From: an uncultured Solobacterium sp.
GTDB taxonomy: Bacteria; Bacillota_I; Bacilli_A; Erysipelotrichales; Erysipelotrichaceae
Reading direction: 5' to 3'
NCBI GenBank assembly: GCA_900543035.1
Contig: UQPV01000002.1
Span: 24,101 to 88,100, forward strand
Length of the DNA stretch: 64,000 bases
The translations under genes and the position numbers were made by a program. This document shows positions 48,796 through 58,736 of this stretch, piece by piece. Below the pieces are notes generated by a model. It ran no database searches. It was not told where the DNA came from and saw only the letters and a list, made by a program, of their open reading frames with translations. Each line of letters opens with the position of its first letter. Position 1 is the first letter of the stretch.

Positions 48796-50478
48796 TTATT
48801 CAAAATAAGCACGGCTCAGATCATAGTGACCTTCCGGAGAAGAAGTGATGCCGGTCAGGTTCTTGACCTTCAGGAACGGTTCAGTATATCCGAACAGCGG
48901 AATGACATAACCCTGTCCGACCAGATACTTCTCGGCTTCGTGCATCGCATTCATGCGCTCCTGGCCGCTCAACAAGTTCGCATCATTGACCATCTTTTCG
49001 AACTCAGCATCATCAGTTGTGTTCCCCAAAGTAGTAGAACCGATATTCATGGACAAGTACCCCATCGGATCCAGATAGTCAGCAGTCATGGCGTGACGAG
49101 CCAGCTCGAACTTACCATTGTCACGGTCAGCGAAGAATGCTTCTTTCTCTTCACCGACGAGCTCCAGATTGACATAGATCTCTTTCAGGGAATTCTGCAT
49201 TGCTTCAGCAACTGCCTTATGTGTAGACAAGTTGTTATACTTGTACTCGATCGTTAACATATTGTCAGCGTTATAGCCTTTAGATTCCATGATCTTCTTT
49301 GCTTCTTCGACATTGTCGCTAGCGATGTCTCCGCCTTCAGTACGGAAATCATTGCCTTCTGCATCCGGGATGCCCTTCGGAATCATACCATACAGATCAT
49401 AAGAATAGTCATCCCCGTATCCGTAAGCGGTACGTGCTGCATCACGGCCAATGCCCATGGAAATTGCCTGGCGGATCTCCGGATCTTTCAACGCTTCCAG
49501 ACCCGGTGTAGAGCCATCGTTTTCATTACCGGCGTTGACCAGCACGTAGTAGTTACATACGAACGGATCGATCGCATAAACGTGCTCCTTCAGCATCTCG
49601 TCGCCGTTGACCTGCGTAACATTGACAGCGGTAGCAAAATCTACTTCGCCAGACTGGAATCCCTGCGTCTCAGCATCCAGGTCGCTCATGACTTTGAAGT
49701 CGATCTGTTCCAGCTTAACTTCGTCTTTTTCATAGTAATTTTCGTTCTTGCTCAGCGTAATGGTGTCCTTGATATTTACGCTGGTGATGTTGAACGGACC
49801 ATTGGTAACGATCGGATCTTCTTCAGAAGCGTTCTGTGCCCATTCAGACTTAGATACATCGCTGCCTACCTCAGACTGCTTGACCGGATAGAATACGGTA
49901 TTTGCCAGCATGGAAGTGAAGTAAGGCGCTGACATCTTCAGCTTGATCTGGATGGTCGTATCATCCAATGCCTCGACGCCCATGTTTGCGTCCAGATCAG
50001 CCATATCGGTATACGGCATTTCTTTCTGCTTACCATTGACTTCGGTCATGTGAGTCGTACCTTCGATATAATTATACATGAAGTTCGTGTAATATCCCTG
50101 TGTCGTCATCGCGCGCTTCCATGACCATACGAAATCGTTTGCAGTCAGCGCAGAGCCATCGCTCCAAGTCAGACCATCTTTCAGGGTGATCGTGTACGTC
50201 AGACCATCTGCACTGATTTCTGGAAGATCGGTAGCCAGGTTCGGTACGACCGTTCCTGCGCTGTCCAGCTTGTACAGACCTTCGTAGCACTGTGCCAGGA
50301 CGTTTGCGGTGATGGAGTCATCGACAATAGCCGGATCTGGCAGCGCAAAGTCTCCTCCCACTGCGACTGTCAGATTGGTCTTGCCAGATTCAGCGGTGAT
50401 CTCGCCGCTGCCGCCGCATCCCGCAAGAGTCGTTGCGACCATTGCCAGCGCGGCTGTGGAAGCTAAGATTTTTTTCAT
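48796..50478 (-). CDS. oppA: Oligopeptide ABC transporter substrate-binding lipoprotein
   Basis: 560 residues, lipobox LAGC (Cys21), so anchored on the outer face of the membrane. Family 5 solute-binding features: ALPDPAIVDDSITANVLAQCYEGLYK near 45-70, TYTITLKDGLTWSDGSALTANDFVWSWKR near 95-122 and the C-terminal YVIPLFGYTEP. Delivers peptides to OppBC. Unusually it is the fifth gene of its operon, behind oppF, rather than the first. Ribosome binding site is AAGGAG. The stem-loops that follow may protect its mRNA. Confidence 0.93.
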   Translation of the reverse strand: MKKILASTAALAMVATTLAGCGGSGEITAESGKTNLTVAVGGDFALPDPAIVDDSITANVLAQCYEGLYKLDSAGTVVPNLATDLPEISADGLTYTITLKDGLTWSDGSALTANDFVWSWKRAMTTQGYYTNFMYNYIEGTTHMTEVNGKQKEMPYTDMADLDANMGVEALDDTTIQIKLKMSAPYFTSMLANTVFYPVKQSEVGSDVSKSEWAQNASEEDPIVTNGPFNITSVNIKDTITLSKNENYYEKDEVKLEQIDFKVMSDLDAETQGFQSGEVDFATAVNVTQVNGDEMLKEHVYAIDPFVCNYYVLVNAGNENDGSTPGLEALKDPEIRQAISMGIGRDAARTAYGYGDDYSYDLYGMIPKGIPDAEGNDFRTEGGDIASDNVEEAKKIMESKGYNADNMLTIEYKYNNLSTHKAVAEAMQNSLKEIYVNLELVGEEKEAFFADRDNGKFELARHAMTADYLDPMGYLSMNIGSTTLGNTTDDAEFEKMVNDANLLSGQERMNAMHEAEKYLVGQGYVIPLFGYTEPFLKVKNLTGITSSPEGHYDLSRAYFE

Positions 50479-50502
50479 AACTTTTCTCCTTTCTTAGATT
50501 TC

Positions 50503-51495
50503 CTAGTTTTCATCGTACATGAAACATGAGACGAGGCGGTTGCCGACTTTGACGGTCGGCGGCTTAGCCTGTGCACATCTTTCAGTGGCGTTCGGGCAGC
50601 GTGTGCGGAACACACATCCGCTCGGCGGATCGATCGGGCTTGGCAATTCCCCCTCCAATACGATCCTTTGTTTTTCACGGGCAGTCTTTGGATCCGGGAT
50701 TGGAACCGCGGAGAGCAATGCCTGTGTATATGGATGAAGCGGGCGATGATAGACATCATCACTATCTCCCACCTCTACCAAGTGACCTAAGTACATGACG
50801 CCGATACGGTCAGAGATATGTTTGACCATGCTCAGATCATGCGCGATGAACAGATACGAGATGCCCATCTCCTTCTGGATATGTTCCAGCAGGTTGATGA
50901 CCTGCGCCTGGATAGATACATCCAGCGCAGAGATCGGTTCATCACAGACGATAAACTTCGGACGCAGCGCCAATGTGCGGGCGATTCCGATACGCTGGCG
51001 CTGACCACCAGAGAACTCATGTGGATAACGGCGGATATGGTCCGGCTTCAGTCCGACGATCTCCAGCAATTCACGCACGCGATTCTCGCGTTCTTCTTTC
51101 GTTTTGTAGATATTGTGGATATCCATCGGTTCTCGGATGATCTCACCGACCGTCATACGGGGATTGAGGCTCGCATATGGATCCTGGAAGATCATCTGCA
51201 CATTCTGGCGGAAGTCTTTCAGCTCCTTGCCTTTGATGTGCGTGATATCTTCTCCCTTATAATAAATCTTCCCCGATGTCGGATTATAGATCTTTACGAT
51301 AGCCCTTCCGGTCGTACTTTTACCACAGCCGCTTTCCCCGACCAGACCGAACGTTTCACCTGGCATGATCTCGAAGCTGACGCCGTCTACGGCCTTCACC
51401 ACTTTCTTCTTGGAAAAAAGTCCGCCTCCGGCATGGAAATGTACTTTCAGATCCTCTACTTTCAGGATCGGTTCCACCATGTTTTCCTCACTCAT
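50503..51495 (-). CDS. oppF: Oligopeptide ABC transporter ATPase OppF
   Basis: 330 residues. Walker [12 protein letters not shown] near 50, signature [17 protein letters not shown], Walker [13 protein letters not shown], and the C-terminal oligopeptide/dipeptide extension with [19 protein letters not shown], whose Cys residues may hold an iron-sulfur or metal site as in other Opp ATPases. The start ATG at 51495 is six bases behind GGGAGGTG; it overlaps the end of oppD by eight bases. Confidence 0.93.
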   Translation of the reverse strand: MSEENMVEPILKVEDLKVHFHAGGGLFSKKKVVKAVDGVSFEIMPGETFGLVGESGCGKSTTGRAIVKIYNPTSGKIYYKGEDITHIKGKELKDFRQNVQMIFQDPYASLNPRMTVGEIIREPMDIHNIYKTKEERENRVRELLEIVGLKPDHIRRYPHEFSGGQRQRIGIARTLALRPKFIVCDEPISALDVSIQAQVINLLEHIQKEMGISYLFIAHDLSMVKHISDRIGVMYLGHLVEVGDSDDVYHRPLHPYTQALLSAVPIPDPKTAREKQRIVLEGELPSPIDPPSGCVFRTRCPNATERCAQAKPPTVKVGNRLVSCFMYDEN

Positions 51496-52510
51496 GGACA
51501 GCACCTCCCTTTCCCTGTGCCATCGGATGATTGAGCCAGCAGCTGCAGATATGCGTATCGCTGAACTGCTTCATTTCCGGCATGGCCATCTTGCATACTT
51601 TCATCGCATTTTCACAGCGGTCCGCAAACGGACAGTTGTCTGCGATGTTTAACAGATCCGGCGGAGATCCTGGGATCGGGTGAAGCTCTTTGCGCTCCAG
51701 CTCTTCCGGATTGGAGATACAGCTGAGCAGGCCTTTTGTATACGGATGCTTGGGATCATAGAAGATCTCATCCGTCGTTCCCTGTTCGACGATCTTGCCG
51801 CCATACATGATCGCGATGCGGTCGCAAATGCTTGCCACGACGCCGAGGTCATGCGTGATCATGATGATGCTGGAGTCGATCTCATCCTTAAGATTGCTGA
51901 TGAGTTCCAGCACCTGTGCCTGGATGGTCACATCCAGTGCGGTCGTCGGCTCATCGGCGATGATGAGCTTCGGGTCACATGCCAGCGCGATCGCGATGAT
52001 GATGCGCTGACGCATACCGCCGGAGAACTGGAACGGATACTGTCTGATCCGTGTTTCCGGAGAAGGAATACCGACCTTGCGCATCAATTCGATCGCACGT
52101 TCGATTGCTTCTTTCTTTGAAATTCCTGGATTATGATTGATGATCGGCTCGATCAGCTGGGTCTGGATACGCAGCACCGGATTCAGGAATGTCATCGGAT
52201 CCTGAAAGATCATCGCCATATCATTGCCGCGAATGCGGTCCATCTTGCTTTCATATTCTTTGCTGTCTGTGATGACCGCCGGAGAGATCTCCTCACCGTC
52301 GATCTTGATCGAACCTTCACTGACTTTACCGTTACGGGCAAGCAGACCCATGACGGAAAACATCGTCTGGCTCTTTCCAGAGCCGGATTCACCGACGATT
52401 CCAAGCACTTCACCTTTTTCTACATGCAGGCTGACATCACGTACGGCCCGCACGATGCCGTTTTCAGTCGTAAATTCGGTAGTCAGGTGATTTACTTCCA
52501 ACATTGCCAT
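51488..52510 (-). CDS. oppD: Oligopeptide ABC transporter ATPase OppD
   Basis: 340 residues. Walker [12 protein letters not shown] near 38, signature [16 protein letters not shown] near 157, Walker [13 protein letters not shown], and the C-terminal [20 protein letters not shown] extension with Cys residues. Drives the importer together with OppF. ATG at 52510 is taken as start (eight bases from GGAGGAG); a GTG three codons upstream is less well placed. Confidence 0.93.
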   Translation of the reverse strand: MAMLEVNHLTTEFTTENGIVRAVRDVSLHVEKGEVLGIVGESGSGKSQTMFSVMGLLARNGKVSEGSIKIDGEEISPAVITDSKEYESKMDRIRGNDMAMIFQDPMTFLNPVLRIQTQLIEPIINHNPGISKKEAIERAIELMRKVGIPSPETRIRQYPFQFSGGMRQRIIIAIALACDPKLIIADEPTTALDVTIQAQVLELISNLKDEIDSSIIMITHDLGVVASICDRIAIMYGGKIVEQGTTDEIFYDPKHPYTKGLLSCISNPEELERKELHPIPGSPPDLLNIADNCPFADRCENAMKVCKMAMPEMKQFSDTHICSCWLNHPMAQGKGGAVHE

Positions 52511-52524
52511 TTCAATCACTCCTC

Positions 52525-53505
52525 CTACTTCTTCTTCGGGTCAAGGGCGTCGCCCAGACCATCGCCGATAAAGTTCAATGCCAACATCGTCAAGCAGATC
52601 GCCAGCGTCGGCCAGATGACCTGCATCGGCGCTGTCGTCAAAAAGCGTTTGGCATCATTGGCCAAGGTTCCCCAGCTGGCGTTAGGCGCTGGGATACCAA
52701 TACCCAAAAAGCCCAAGAACGCTTCATTGAAGATAGCGCTAGGCACCAGCAGCGTGACCGATACGATGATCGGACCCATGCTGTTGACGACCAGATGTTT
52801 GAACAAGATCCGCTTACGGCTGGCGCCAAGCACAAAGGCTGCGAGAGAGAATTCCTGTTCCTTCAGCGTCATGACCTGTGTACGCACCTGACGCGCCATG
52901 CCCATCCAGCTGGAAATACAGATACCAAGCAAGATAGAGCCCATGCTCGGTTCGAGCACGACCGTGATCAAAATGATATAGAGCATATCCGGAATGGAAT
53001 ACATCGCATCGACGATGCGCATCATCACCATATCCACTTTGCCGCCGCAATATCCCGCGATGCCCCCATAGGTCACGCCGATCACCAGAGAGATCGCTGC
53101 GGCCGCAAAGCCGACGACCAGCGAGATCCGTCCGCCCATCATGACGCGCACGAGAAGATCGCGACCTAGATAATCCGTTCCCATCGGATGCGCCAAAGAA
53201 GACATCTCATTCATATGCGCGAGGTCCTGTCCGTCATACGTATATGGCGAAAAAAGCGGAACGAATATGCAAAGCATGATCATGATGGCCAGGAAGATCA
53301 GCCCGACCATCGCCAGTTTATTCTGTTTGAACCGTCCCCAGGCATCTTTAAAATAAGTCTTGCTTTCATAAGCGATCTTTTCCGCGTTCTTGCTGGACTC
53401 ATCCAGCTTTTCAAACATCTCGGGAGTCGGTTCAAATACAGCTGTCTTTGCCGCAGACTCAGCGGCCACAAGCGTGGGAGCAGCTTCTTTCTTTTTCTTA
53501 AACAT
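52525..53505 (-). CDS. oppC: Oligopeptide ABC transporter permease OppC
   Basis: 326 residues. A soluble N-terminus of about 65 residues is followed by six helices, the typical HPMGTDYLGRDLLVRVMMGGRISL and the coupling-helix motif EFSLAAFVLGASRKRILFKHLV (the EAA loop that docks to the ATPases). The start at 53505 (second ATG) is preferred since the first directly abuts the AGGGGG site. Confidence 0.93.
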   Translation of the reverse strand: MFKKKKEAAPTLVAAESAAKTAVFEPTPEMFEKLDESSKNAEKIAYESKTYFKDAWGRFKQNKLAMVGLIFLAIMIMLCIFVPLFSPYTYDGQDLAHMNEMSSLAHPMGTDYLGRDLLVRVMMGGRISLVVGFAAAAISLVIGVTYGGIAGYCGGKVDMVMMRIVDAMYSIPDMLYIILITVVLEPSMGSILLGICISSWMGMARQVRTQVMTLKEQEFSLAAFVLGASRKRILFKHLVVNSMGPIIVSVTLLVPSAIFNEAFLGFLGIGIPAPNASWGTLANDAKRFLTTAPMQVIWPTLAICLTMLALNFIGDGLGDALDPKKK

Positions 53506-53520
53506 CCGCATCCCCCTCTC

Positions 53521-54438
53521 TTACTTCAGCTTGATGCGCGGATCGATCATCGCCGCAACGATATCGGTAATGATATTGAACGTAATGATCAAAGCGCCCA
53601 GAAACAACGTCAGACCCATGATCATCTGGTAGTCACGATTGGAAATATTAGAGACAAATTCCTTACCGGTACCAGGAATGGAGAAAATCGTCTCGACGAC
53701 GAAGCTTCCCGTCAACATGAATGCGAATGCCGGACCGGCATACGTGACGACCGGAAGCATGGCATTTTTCAATGCGTGCTTGATGACGACCATCTTATAC
53801 GATGTTCCTTTGGAACGCGCGAGAATGATATAATCTTGTTTCATGACCTCGAGCATCGAGCTGCGGGTCAGGCGGGCGATCATCGAGATCGGATAAAGCG
53901 AAAGCGCAATGACCGGAAGCACATAATTGGCCGGAGTGCGCAGCCCGACAAAGGGCAGCAGCCTGAGCTCCACACCAAAAATGATGATCAAAAACATCGA
54001 CAGCAGGAATGAAGGAACACTGACGCCGATGGTCGCAACAAACATACAGACGTTATTCACCCATTTGCGCTTAGACAGCGCCGCGGTCGTACCCAACGTG
54101 ATGCCCACGACGAGCGCGAACAGGAACGCGACCCCGCCCAGGCGCGCCGTGACCGGGAACGTATCCGCGATCGTCTTGTCGACATATACGCCTTCCTTGA
54201 CATAAGATTCGCCCAGGTCGCCGTGTGCGAGGTTATTCAGATACATGGTATACTGTTCAAAGACCGGTCTATCTAGTCCGTAACGAATGATAGCCAGTTC
54301 CTGTGCCTCTTTTGATTTAAAACGTTCACCATTGACCGGAGAGCCTGGTGTCGCTTTCATCAAAAAGAAGGTGGCACTGCCAAGCACGAACAGAGTGACG
54401 AAACCGATCAAGACACGTTTCAGCACATACTTAAACAT
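53521..54438 (-). CDS. oppB: Oligopeptide ABC transporter permease OppB
   Basis: 305 residues, six helices. Starts with the family opening MFKYVLKRVLIGFVTLFVL; GLDRPVFEQYTMYLNNLAHGDLGES is the extracytoplasmic part, and YIILARSKGTSYKMVVIKHALKNA the coupling-helix loop. First gene of the operon oppB-C-D-F-A-peptidase-gmk-like-DMT-aminotransferase, which runs about 9.7 kb on the minus strand. A good promoter lies just upstream. Confidence 0.93.
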   Translation of the reverse strand: MFKYVLKRVLIGFVTLFVLGSATFFLMKATPGSPVNGERFKSKEAQELAIIRYGLDRPVFEQYTMYLNNLAHGDLGESYVKEGVYVDKTIADTFPVTARLGGVAFLFALVVGITLGTTAALSKRKWVNNVCMFVATIGVSVPSFLLSMFLIIIFGVELRLLPFVGLRTPANYVLPVIALSLYPISMIARLTRSSMLEVMKQDYIILARSKGTSYKMVVIKHALKNAMLPVVTYAGPAFAFMLTGSFVVETIFSIPGTGKEFVSNISNRDYQMIMGLTLFLGALIITFNIITDIVAAMIDPRIKLK

Positions 54439-54470
54439 ACATCACCAATTCCTTTTCTAAATATGTGTAA

Positions 54471-54499
54471 AGTCTACACCATTTAATGAAAGTTTTCAA
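54471..54499 (-). promoter_or_regulatory. Promoter of the opp operon
   Basis: TTGAAA (54494-54499), 17-base spacer, TAGACT (54471-54476) on the minus strand. The 100 bases upstream are very AT-rich. Confidence 0.7.
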
Positions 54500-54601
54500 T
54501 AATTGTGTGCAAACTTTTTACATCAAAATCCCACAAATTCTTACATTTGTTTCCTTTTGTACAACAATGATTTACAATCCGCAAAAATTGTCCGCGATTC
54601 A

Positions 54602-54615
54602 TATACACGTGTATA
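54602..54615. promoter_or_regulatory. 14-bp perfect palindrome upstream of the opp promoter
   Basis: TATACACGTGTATA, about 100 bp upstream of the opp -35 and beyond the terminator of the liv operon. Possible regulator site; role unknown. Confidence 0.35.
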
Positions 54616-54621
54616 CACAAT

Positions 54622-54656
54622 AAAGAATCTGCCGCAAAAACGTATTCACGGCAGAT
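54622..54656 (-). terminator. Terminator of the liv operon
   Basis: ATCTGCCG pairs with CGGCAGAT (54627-54634 with 54649-54656); followed by TCTTTAT, a weak T run. Confidence 0.65.
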
Positions 54657-54664
54657 GAGCAGTC

Positions 54665-55312
54665 TTAACGATGATGATGGATCACGCTGAGCACCTGATA
54701 TCCGCTGTCCTCCAGATCCTTTTCCAGCGCTGCCGTCTCGAAAGAATCGATGCGGAAGATGATGTCCGCCTGGCCGTTTTCATTTCGATACACACCGATG
54801 TGCGTGATGTTGCAGTGATTGCGGACGAACACTTTGGAGATCTCTCCGATGGCGCCCAGCTCATCCTTCACGCCGATGATGATGCGGCTGCCCTCTTCAC
54901 GGTAGCCGAGGATCTCCAGAAAGGCATTGAATACGTCGTTCTGGGTCAGGATCCCGCTGATCTCTCCGTTGGCATCCACGACCGGCAGACAGCCGATGTC
55001 GTTCTTGAGCATCGTCATGGCCGCATCTTCCATGAGCGCATCCTCCTGGATGGTGACCACATTGCGGATCATGATCGTATCCACGGTCGTCTTGGACAGC
55101 AGATAGTTCAGCTCATAGATGCTCAGGCTCGTCGCCTTGCTGGCGCCGCTGGCCGAGATGGTCCCTTCTGTCACCAGGCCGACGATACGCTTGCCCTGTA
55201 CGACCGGCAAGCGGTGCAGCTTCTTTTCACTCATCAGGTCCACGACCTGGCTGATGGTCTGATCCGGCGTGATGCATACCGGATCTTTGGTCATATTGTC
55301 TCTTACAAACAT
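54665..55312 (-). CDS. CBS-pair and ACT-domain protein (AcuB-like)
   Basis: 215 residues with two CBS domains (about 1-60, MTKDPVCITPDQTISQVVDLM, and 77-135, IMIRNVVTIQEDALMEDAAM) and a C-terminal ACT domain (about 140-212, RIIIGVKDELGAIGEISKVF). CBS pairs bind adenine nucleotides; ACT domains bind amino acids. The gene begins four bases after livF stops, its ribosome binding site lying inside livF, so it is part of the branched-chain amino-acid importer operon. A sensor of energy state and Leu, Ile or Val is a fair guess; the B. subtilis relative AcuB is tied to acetoin use instead. Confidence 0.85.
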   Translation of the reverse strand: MFVRDNMTKDPVCITPDQTISQVVDLMSEKKLHRLPVVQGKRIVGLVTEGTISASGASKATSLSIYELNYLLSKTTVDTIMIRNVVTIQEDALMEDAAMTMLKNDIGCLPVVDANGEISGILTQNDVFNAFLEILGYREEGSRIIIGVKDELGAIGEISKVFVRNHCNITHIGVYRNENGQADIIFRIDSFETAALEKDLEDSGYQVLSVIHHHR

Positions 55313-55316
55313 GCGA

Positions 55317-56027
55317 TCAACCTCCCAAATACGCTTTCTGGATCTCCGGGCTCTGCGCGAGCTCTTCGCCTGTCCCGCTCAGCACGATGTTCCCGGTCTC
55401 CATGACATAGGCGCGGTCTGCGACAGACAGCGCCATGCGGGCATTCTGCTCGACCAGCAGGATCGTCGTCCCCTGCTCATTGATCTCCCGGATGATATGG
55501 AAGATCTCCTTGACCAGGATCGGCGCCAGGCCCATGCTCGGCTCATCCAGCAGCAGGATCTTAGGGCGAGCCATGAGCGCGCGCCCCATAGCAAGCATCT
55601 GCTGCTCACCGCCAGACAGAGTGCTGGCATCCTGCGTGCTGCGCTTTTCCAGGATCGGGAAACGGCTGTAAATGTTCTTCAGATCTGCCTTGATTCCCTC
55701 TTTGTCCCTGCGCAGGAACGCCCCCATCATCAGATTTTCATATACGCTCATGCCGGAGAAGATCCGTCTGCCTTCCGGCACCTGCGTGATGCCCAGGCTG
55801 ACGATCTTGCGGGCGCCGGCCTTATTCAGCGATTCCCCCTCAAACAGGATGTCCCCGCCTGATTTCTTCTGGATGCCGCTGATGGCATGCAGAAGCGTCG
55901 TCTTGCCGGCGCCGTTGGCGCCGATCAATGCCACGATCTCTCCTTCGCGTACCTCCATGCTGATGCCTTTCAGCGCATGGATCACGCCATAATGCACATT
56001 CAGGTCCTTTACTTCCAGCATAGCCAT
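55317..56027 (-). CDS. livF: Branched-chain amino-acid ABC transporter ATPase LivF
   Basis: 236 residues. Walker A GANGAGKTTLL near 37, signature LSGGEQQMLAMGRAL, Walker B ILLLDEPSMGLAP, and the LivF-specific VPEGRRIFSGMSVYENL. The start at 56027 is chosen because MAMLEVKDLNVHYG begins the ATPase fold and a GGGGAGG site lies nine bases upstream. It begins one base after the livG stop. Confidence 0.93.
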   Translation of the reverse strand: MAMLEVKDLNVHYGVIHALKGISMEVREGEIVALIGANGAGKTTLLHAISGIQKKSGGDILFEGESLNKAGARKIVSLGITQVPEGRRIFSGMSVYENLMMGAFLRRDKEGIKADLKNIYSRFPILEKRSTQDASTLSGGEQQMLAMGRALMARPKILLLDEPSMGLAPILVKEIFHIIREINEQGTTILLVEQNARMALSVADRAYVMETGNIVLSGTGEELAQSPEIQKAYLGG

Positions 56028-56028
56028 A

Positions 56029-56805
56029 TCAGATTTCCTCCCCGAGATAAGCGCGGATGACGAACTCGTTGTTCTGGATCTCTTCCGGTGCGCCGTTGGC
56101 GATGCACTTTCCATAATCCAGCACATAGATGCGTTCGCAGATGTTCATCACCAGCGACATGTCGTGCTCGATCAGCACGATGGTCACGTTGAACTGATCC
56201 TTGATCTGATGGATCAGCGCGGTCAGATCCGCGGTCTCCTGCGGATTCATGCCGGCTGCCGGCTCATCCAAGAACAAGATCTTCGGATCGGCAGCCAACG
56301 CGCGGGCGATCTCCAGACGGCGCTGTTCGCCATAAGGCAGATTGCTGGCACGCTCATCGCGCTTCTCGTATAATCCGACCACCCGAAGCAGCTCTTCGGC
56401 CTGCTTCTGCACACGCTCTTCCTCCCGGTAATAGGAAGGCAGGCGCAGGATGGCGGCAAGCGTTCCATACTGGATATCTTTATGCATGGCCACCTTGACA
56501 TTTTCCAAGGCGGTCATGTTCTTGAACAGGCGGATGTTCTGGAAAGTCCGGGAAAGCCCCATCTGTGTGACGCGGTATGGCTTCATGCCGCCGATCTCCG
56601 TCATCTTTCCATCCACATTCAGTTCGATGCTTCCCTCACTGGGCTCATAGACGCCAGTGAGCAGGTTGAACAATGTCGTCTTGCCGGCGCCGTTCGGACC
56701 GATCAGACCGATCAGCTCATGTTCGTTGATTTCCATGCTGACGTTAGAGACGGCACACAGACCGCCGAAGTTTTTCGTCAGATGCTTTACGCTAAGCAGG
56801 CTCAT
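56029..56805 (-). CDS. livG: Branched-chain amino-acid ABC transporter ATPase LivG
   Basis: 258 residues. Walker A GPNGAGKTTLFN near 37, the LivG-type GLSRTFQNIRLFKNMTALENV, signature LPYGEQRRLEIARAL (with LPYGE replacing LSGGQ, as is usual in LivG) and Walker B ILFLDEPAAGMNP. Pairs with LivF. Overlaps livM by four bases. Confidence 0.93.
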   Translation of the reverse strand: MSLLSVKHLTKNFGGLCAVSNVSMEINEHELIGLIGPNGAGKTTLFNLLTGVYEPSEGSIELNVDGKMTEIGGMKPYRVTQMGLSRTFQNIRLFKNMTALENVKVAMHKDIQYGTLAAILRLPSYYREEERVQKQAEELLRVVGLYEKRDERASNLPYGEQRRLEIARALAADPKILFLDEPAAGMNPQETADLTALIHQIKDQFNVTIVLIEHDMSLVMNICERIYVLDYGKCIANGAPEEIQNNEFVIRAYLGEEI

Positions 56806-57767
56806 TCTTTCTCCCCGCCTTTCTTTTTCCGCCGCTTGAACAGCGCGGAGAAGGTGAACTCCTTCGTGCCCAGCAAACCGCCCGGTCTGAAGATCATGAT
56901 GCCGACCAGCGCCAGACCGTAGATGATCATACGGATGCTGGAGAAGCTCTGCAGCACGGTATTCAGGATGCCGATGAAGATCGCGGCGATCAGGCTGCCG
57001 GTGATCGATCCCATGCCGCCGAATACGACCATGACCAGGATGTCGATCGATTTGTTGAAGTTGAACAGATCCGGCTGGATGACAAAGAAGTTGCAGGCAT
57101 ACAGCGCGCCGGCCACGCTGGCCAGCATGGCGCCGATGACAAAGGCAAGCGTCTTGTATTTCGTCGTGTTGACGCCCATCGCCTCAGATGCGATCTCATC
57201 CTCGCGGATGCTGATGCAGGCGCGTCCCTGTCTGCTGCGGCCGAAATTGGTCACGATCATGATGCTGAGCACCATGACGATGAACAGCAGCGGCCAGCTG
57301 GTCAGCTGCGGGATGCCCGTGATGCCGGCTGCGCCATTGGTGATCTCCATGTTCAGCACGACGATGCGGATGATCTCTGAAAAGCCCAGGGTGGCGATGG
57401 CCAGATAGTCTCCGCGCAGACGCAGCGTCGGAATGCTGACGATGAGCGCCGCGATCGCGGAAATGATCAGGCCGATGACGATGCCGATGGCAAATCCGCC
57501 CATGTTCGGCATGCTCTTGACCATGATGGCAGCGCTGTAAGCGCCGATGCACATAAAGCCCGCGTGGCCTAGAGAGAACTGGCCGCAGATGCCGATGATC
57601 AGATTCAGCGAGACCGCCAGGATGATGTTGATGCAGATGTTGTATAAAGTGATCTGATAATAGCTGCCCAGCAGACCGGCATTGATCAGCACGGTGACCA
57701 CGGTGAAGACGACGGCAGCCAAGGCGATCCAGCACAGATTGGTCTTGGAAAAATATCGTTTCAGCAT
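56802..57767 (-). CDS. livM: Branched-chain amino-acid ABC transporter permease LivM
   Basis: 321 residues, about nine helices. LNLIIGICGQFSLGHAGFMCIGAYSAA near 55-80 and RLRGDYLAIATLGFSEIIRIV near 115-135 are the LivM hallmarks. Forms the channel with LivH. It starts four bases after livH stops and overlaps livG. Confidence 0.92.
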   Translation of the reverse strand: MLKRYFSKTNLCWIALAAVVFTVVTVLINAGLLGSYYQITLYNICINIILAVSLNLIIGICGQFSLGHAGFMCIGAYSAAIMVKSMPNMGGFAIGIVIGLIISAIAALIVSIPTLRLRGDYLAIATLGFSEIIRIVVLNMEITNGAAGITGIPQLTSWPLLFIVMVLSIMIVTNFGRSRQGRACISIREDEIASEAMGVNTTKYKTLAFVIGAMLASVAGALYACNFFVIQPDLFNFNKSIDILVMVVFGGMGSITGSLIAAIFIGILNTVLQSFSSIRMIIYGLALVGIMIFRPGGLLGTKEFTFSALFKRRKKKGGEKE

Positions 57768-57771
57768 AGCC

Positions 57772-58653
57772 CTACACCTTCTCTTTCACGTTCTTGCCCA
57801 GCAGGCCCGCCGGCTTGATGATCAGGATCAGGATCAGGATGACATAGACGATGGCGTCGCGGTAAAGGCTTGAGCCATAGGCCACGACCATCGTTTCCGC
57901 AATGCCGATCGCAAAGCCGCCGATCATGGCGCCCGGGATGATGCCGATGCCGCCGAATACGGCTGCGATGAAGGCCTTCAGGCCCGGAACCATGCCCATC
58001 AGCGGATTGATGGAATTATAATAGACACCGACCAGCACACCGGCCGCGCCGGCCAGCACGCTGCCCAGCAGAAAGGTAAAGGAAATGGTGCGGTCCACGC
58101 TGATACCCATCAGCTCTGCCGCTTTTTCATCCACGCTGACCGCGCGCATCGCACGTCCCATCCGCGTGCGTCCGACGATATACGTCAGCGCCAGCATCAG
58201 GATCAGCGTGACGGCGATGATGTAGATCTGCTGCTGAGAGATCTGAATGCCGCCGATCTGAAATACCGCGTTGTTGAGCACATCCTCCGGGAATGTCTTC
58301 ACCTCGCTGCCTGCGAAATACTGCGTCGTATACTCCAGGATATAGCTGACGCCCATCGCGGTGATCAGCGCGGTGATCCTGGTCGCATGCCGCAGCGGCT
58401 TATAGGCGATGCGCTCGATGAGCACGCCGAGCACGCCGCACAGCACCATGGCCACGATCAGCGCCAGGAAGAAATTCAGATGAAAGACCGTCGTCGCGTA
58501 AAATGCCGTAAAGGCACCCAGCATGTAAATGTCTCCATGCGCAAAATTGATCAGCTTGATGATGCCGTACACCATCGTATACCCCAATGCGATCAACGCA
58601 TAGATGCTTCCCAGCGAAAGCCCGTTTACCAGCTGTTGTAAAAACTGTGTCAC
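57772..58653 (-). CDS. livH: Branched-chain amino-acid ABC transporter permease LivH
   Basis: 293 residues, about eight helices. GLSLGSIYALIALGYTMVYGIIKLINFAHG at the N-terminus and FGGIGIIPGAMIGGFAIGIAE near 232 are typical. GTG start at 58653, seven bases behind GGGGAGAG. It follows livJ across a terminator-like hairpin, so the membrane and ATPase genes are probably expressed less than the binding protein. Confidence 0.92.
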   Translation of the reverse strand: MTQFLQQLVNGLSLGSIYALIALGYTMVYGIIKLINFAHGDIYMLGAFTAFYATTVFHLNFFLALIVAMVLCGVLGVLIERIAYKPLRHATRITALITAMGVSYILEYTTQYFAGSEVKTFPEDVLNNAVFQIGGIQISQQQIYIIAVTLILMLALTYIVGRTRMGRAMRAVSVDEKAAELMGISVDRTISFTFLLGSVLAGAAGVLVGVYYNSINPLMGMVPGLKAFIAAVFGGIGIIPGAMIGGFAIGIAETMVVAYGSSLYRDAIVYVILILILIIKPAGLLGKNVKEKV

Positions 58654-58679
58654 GTTGTCACTCTCCCCTTTCCATCAGT

Positions 58680-58715
58680 GAAAAAATGTGGAGAAAGAGA
58701 ACTCTTCCTCCACAT
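58680..58715 (-). terminator. Leaky terminator between livJ and livH
   Basis: ATGTGGAG pairs with CTCCACAT with an inner AAGAG/CTCTT stem (58686-58715), followed by TTTTTT. Placed after the binding-protein gene, as in many ABC operons that need excess binding protein. Confidence 0.8.
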
Positions 58716-58736
58716 CGATCAAAGCTTATTCATCTC

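Noticed and set aside
54478-54500. CodY-like sequence near the opp promoter
   Set aside because: Only about 10 of 15 positions match and the core is imperfect; too weak to list.
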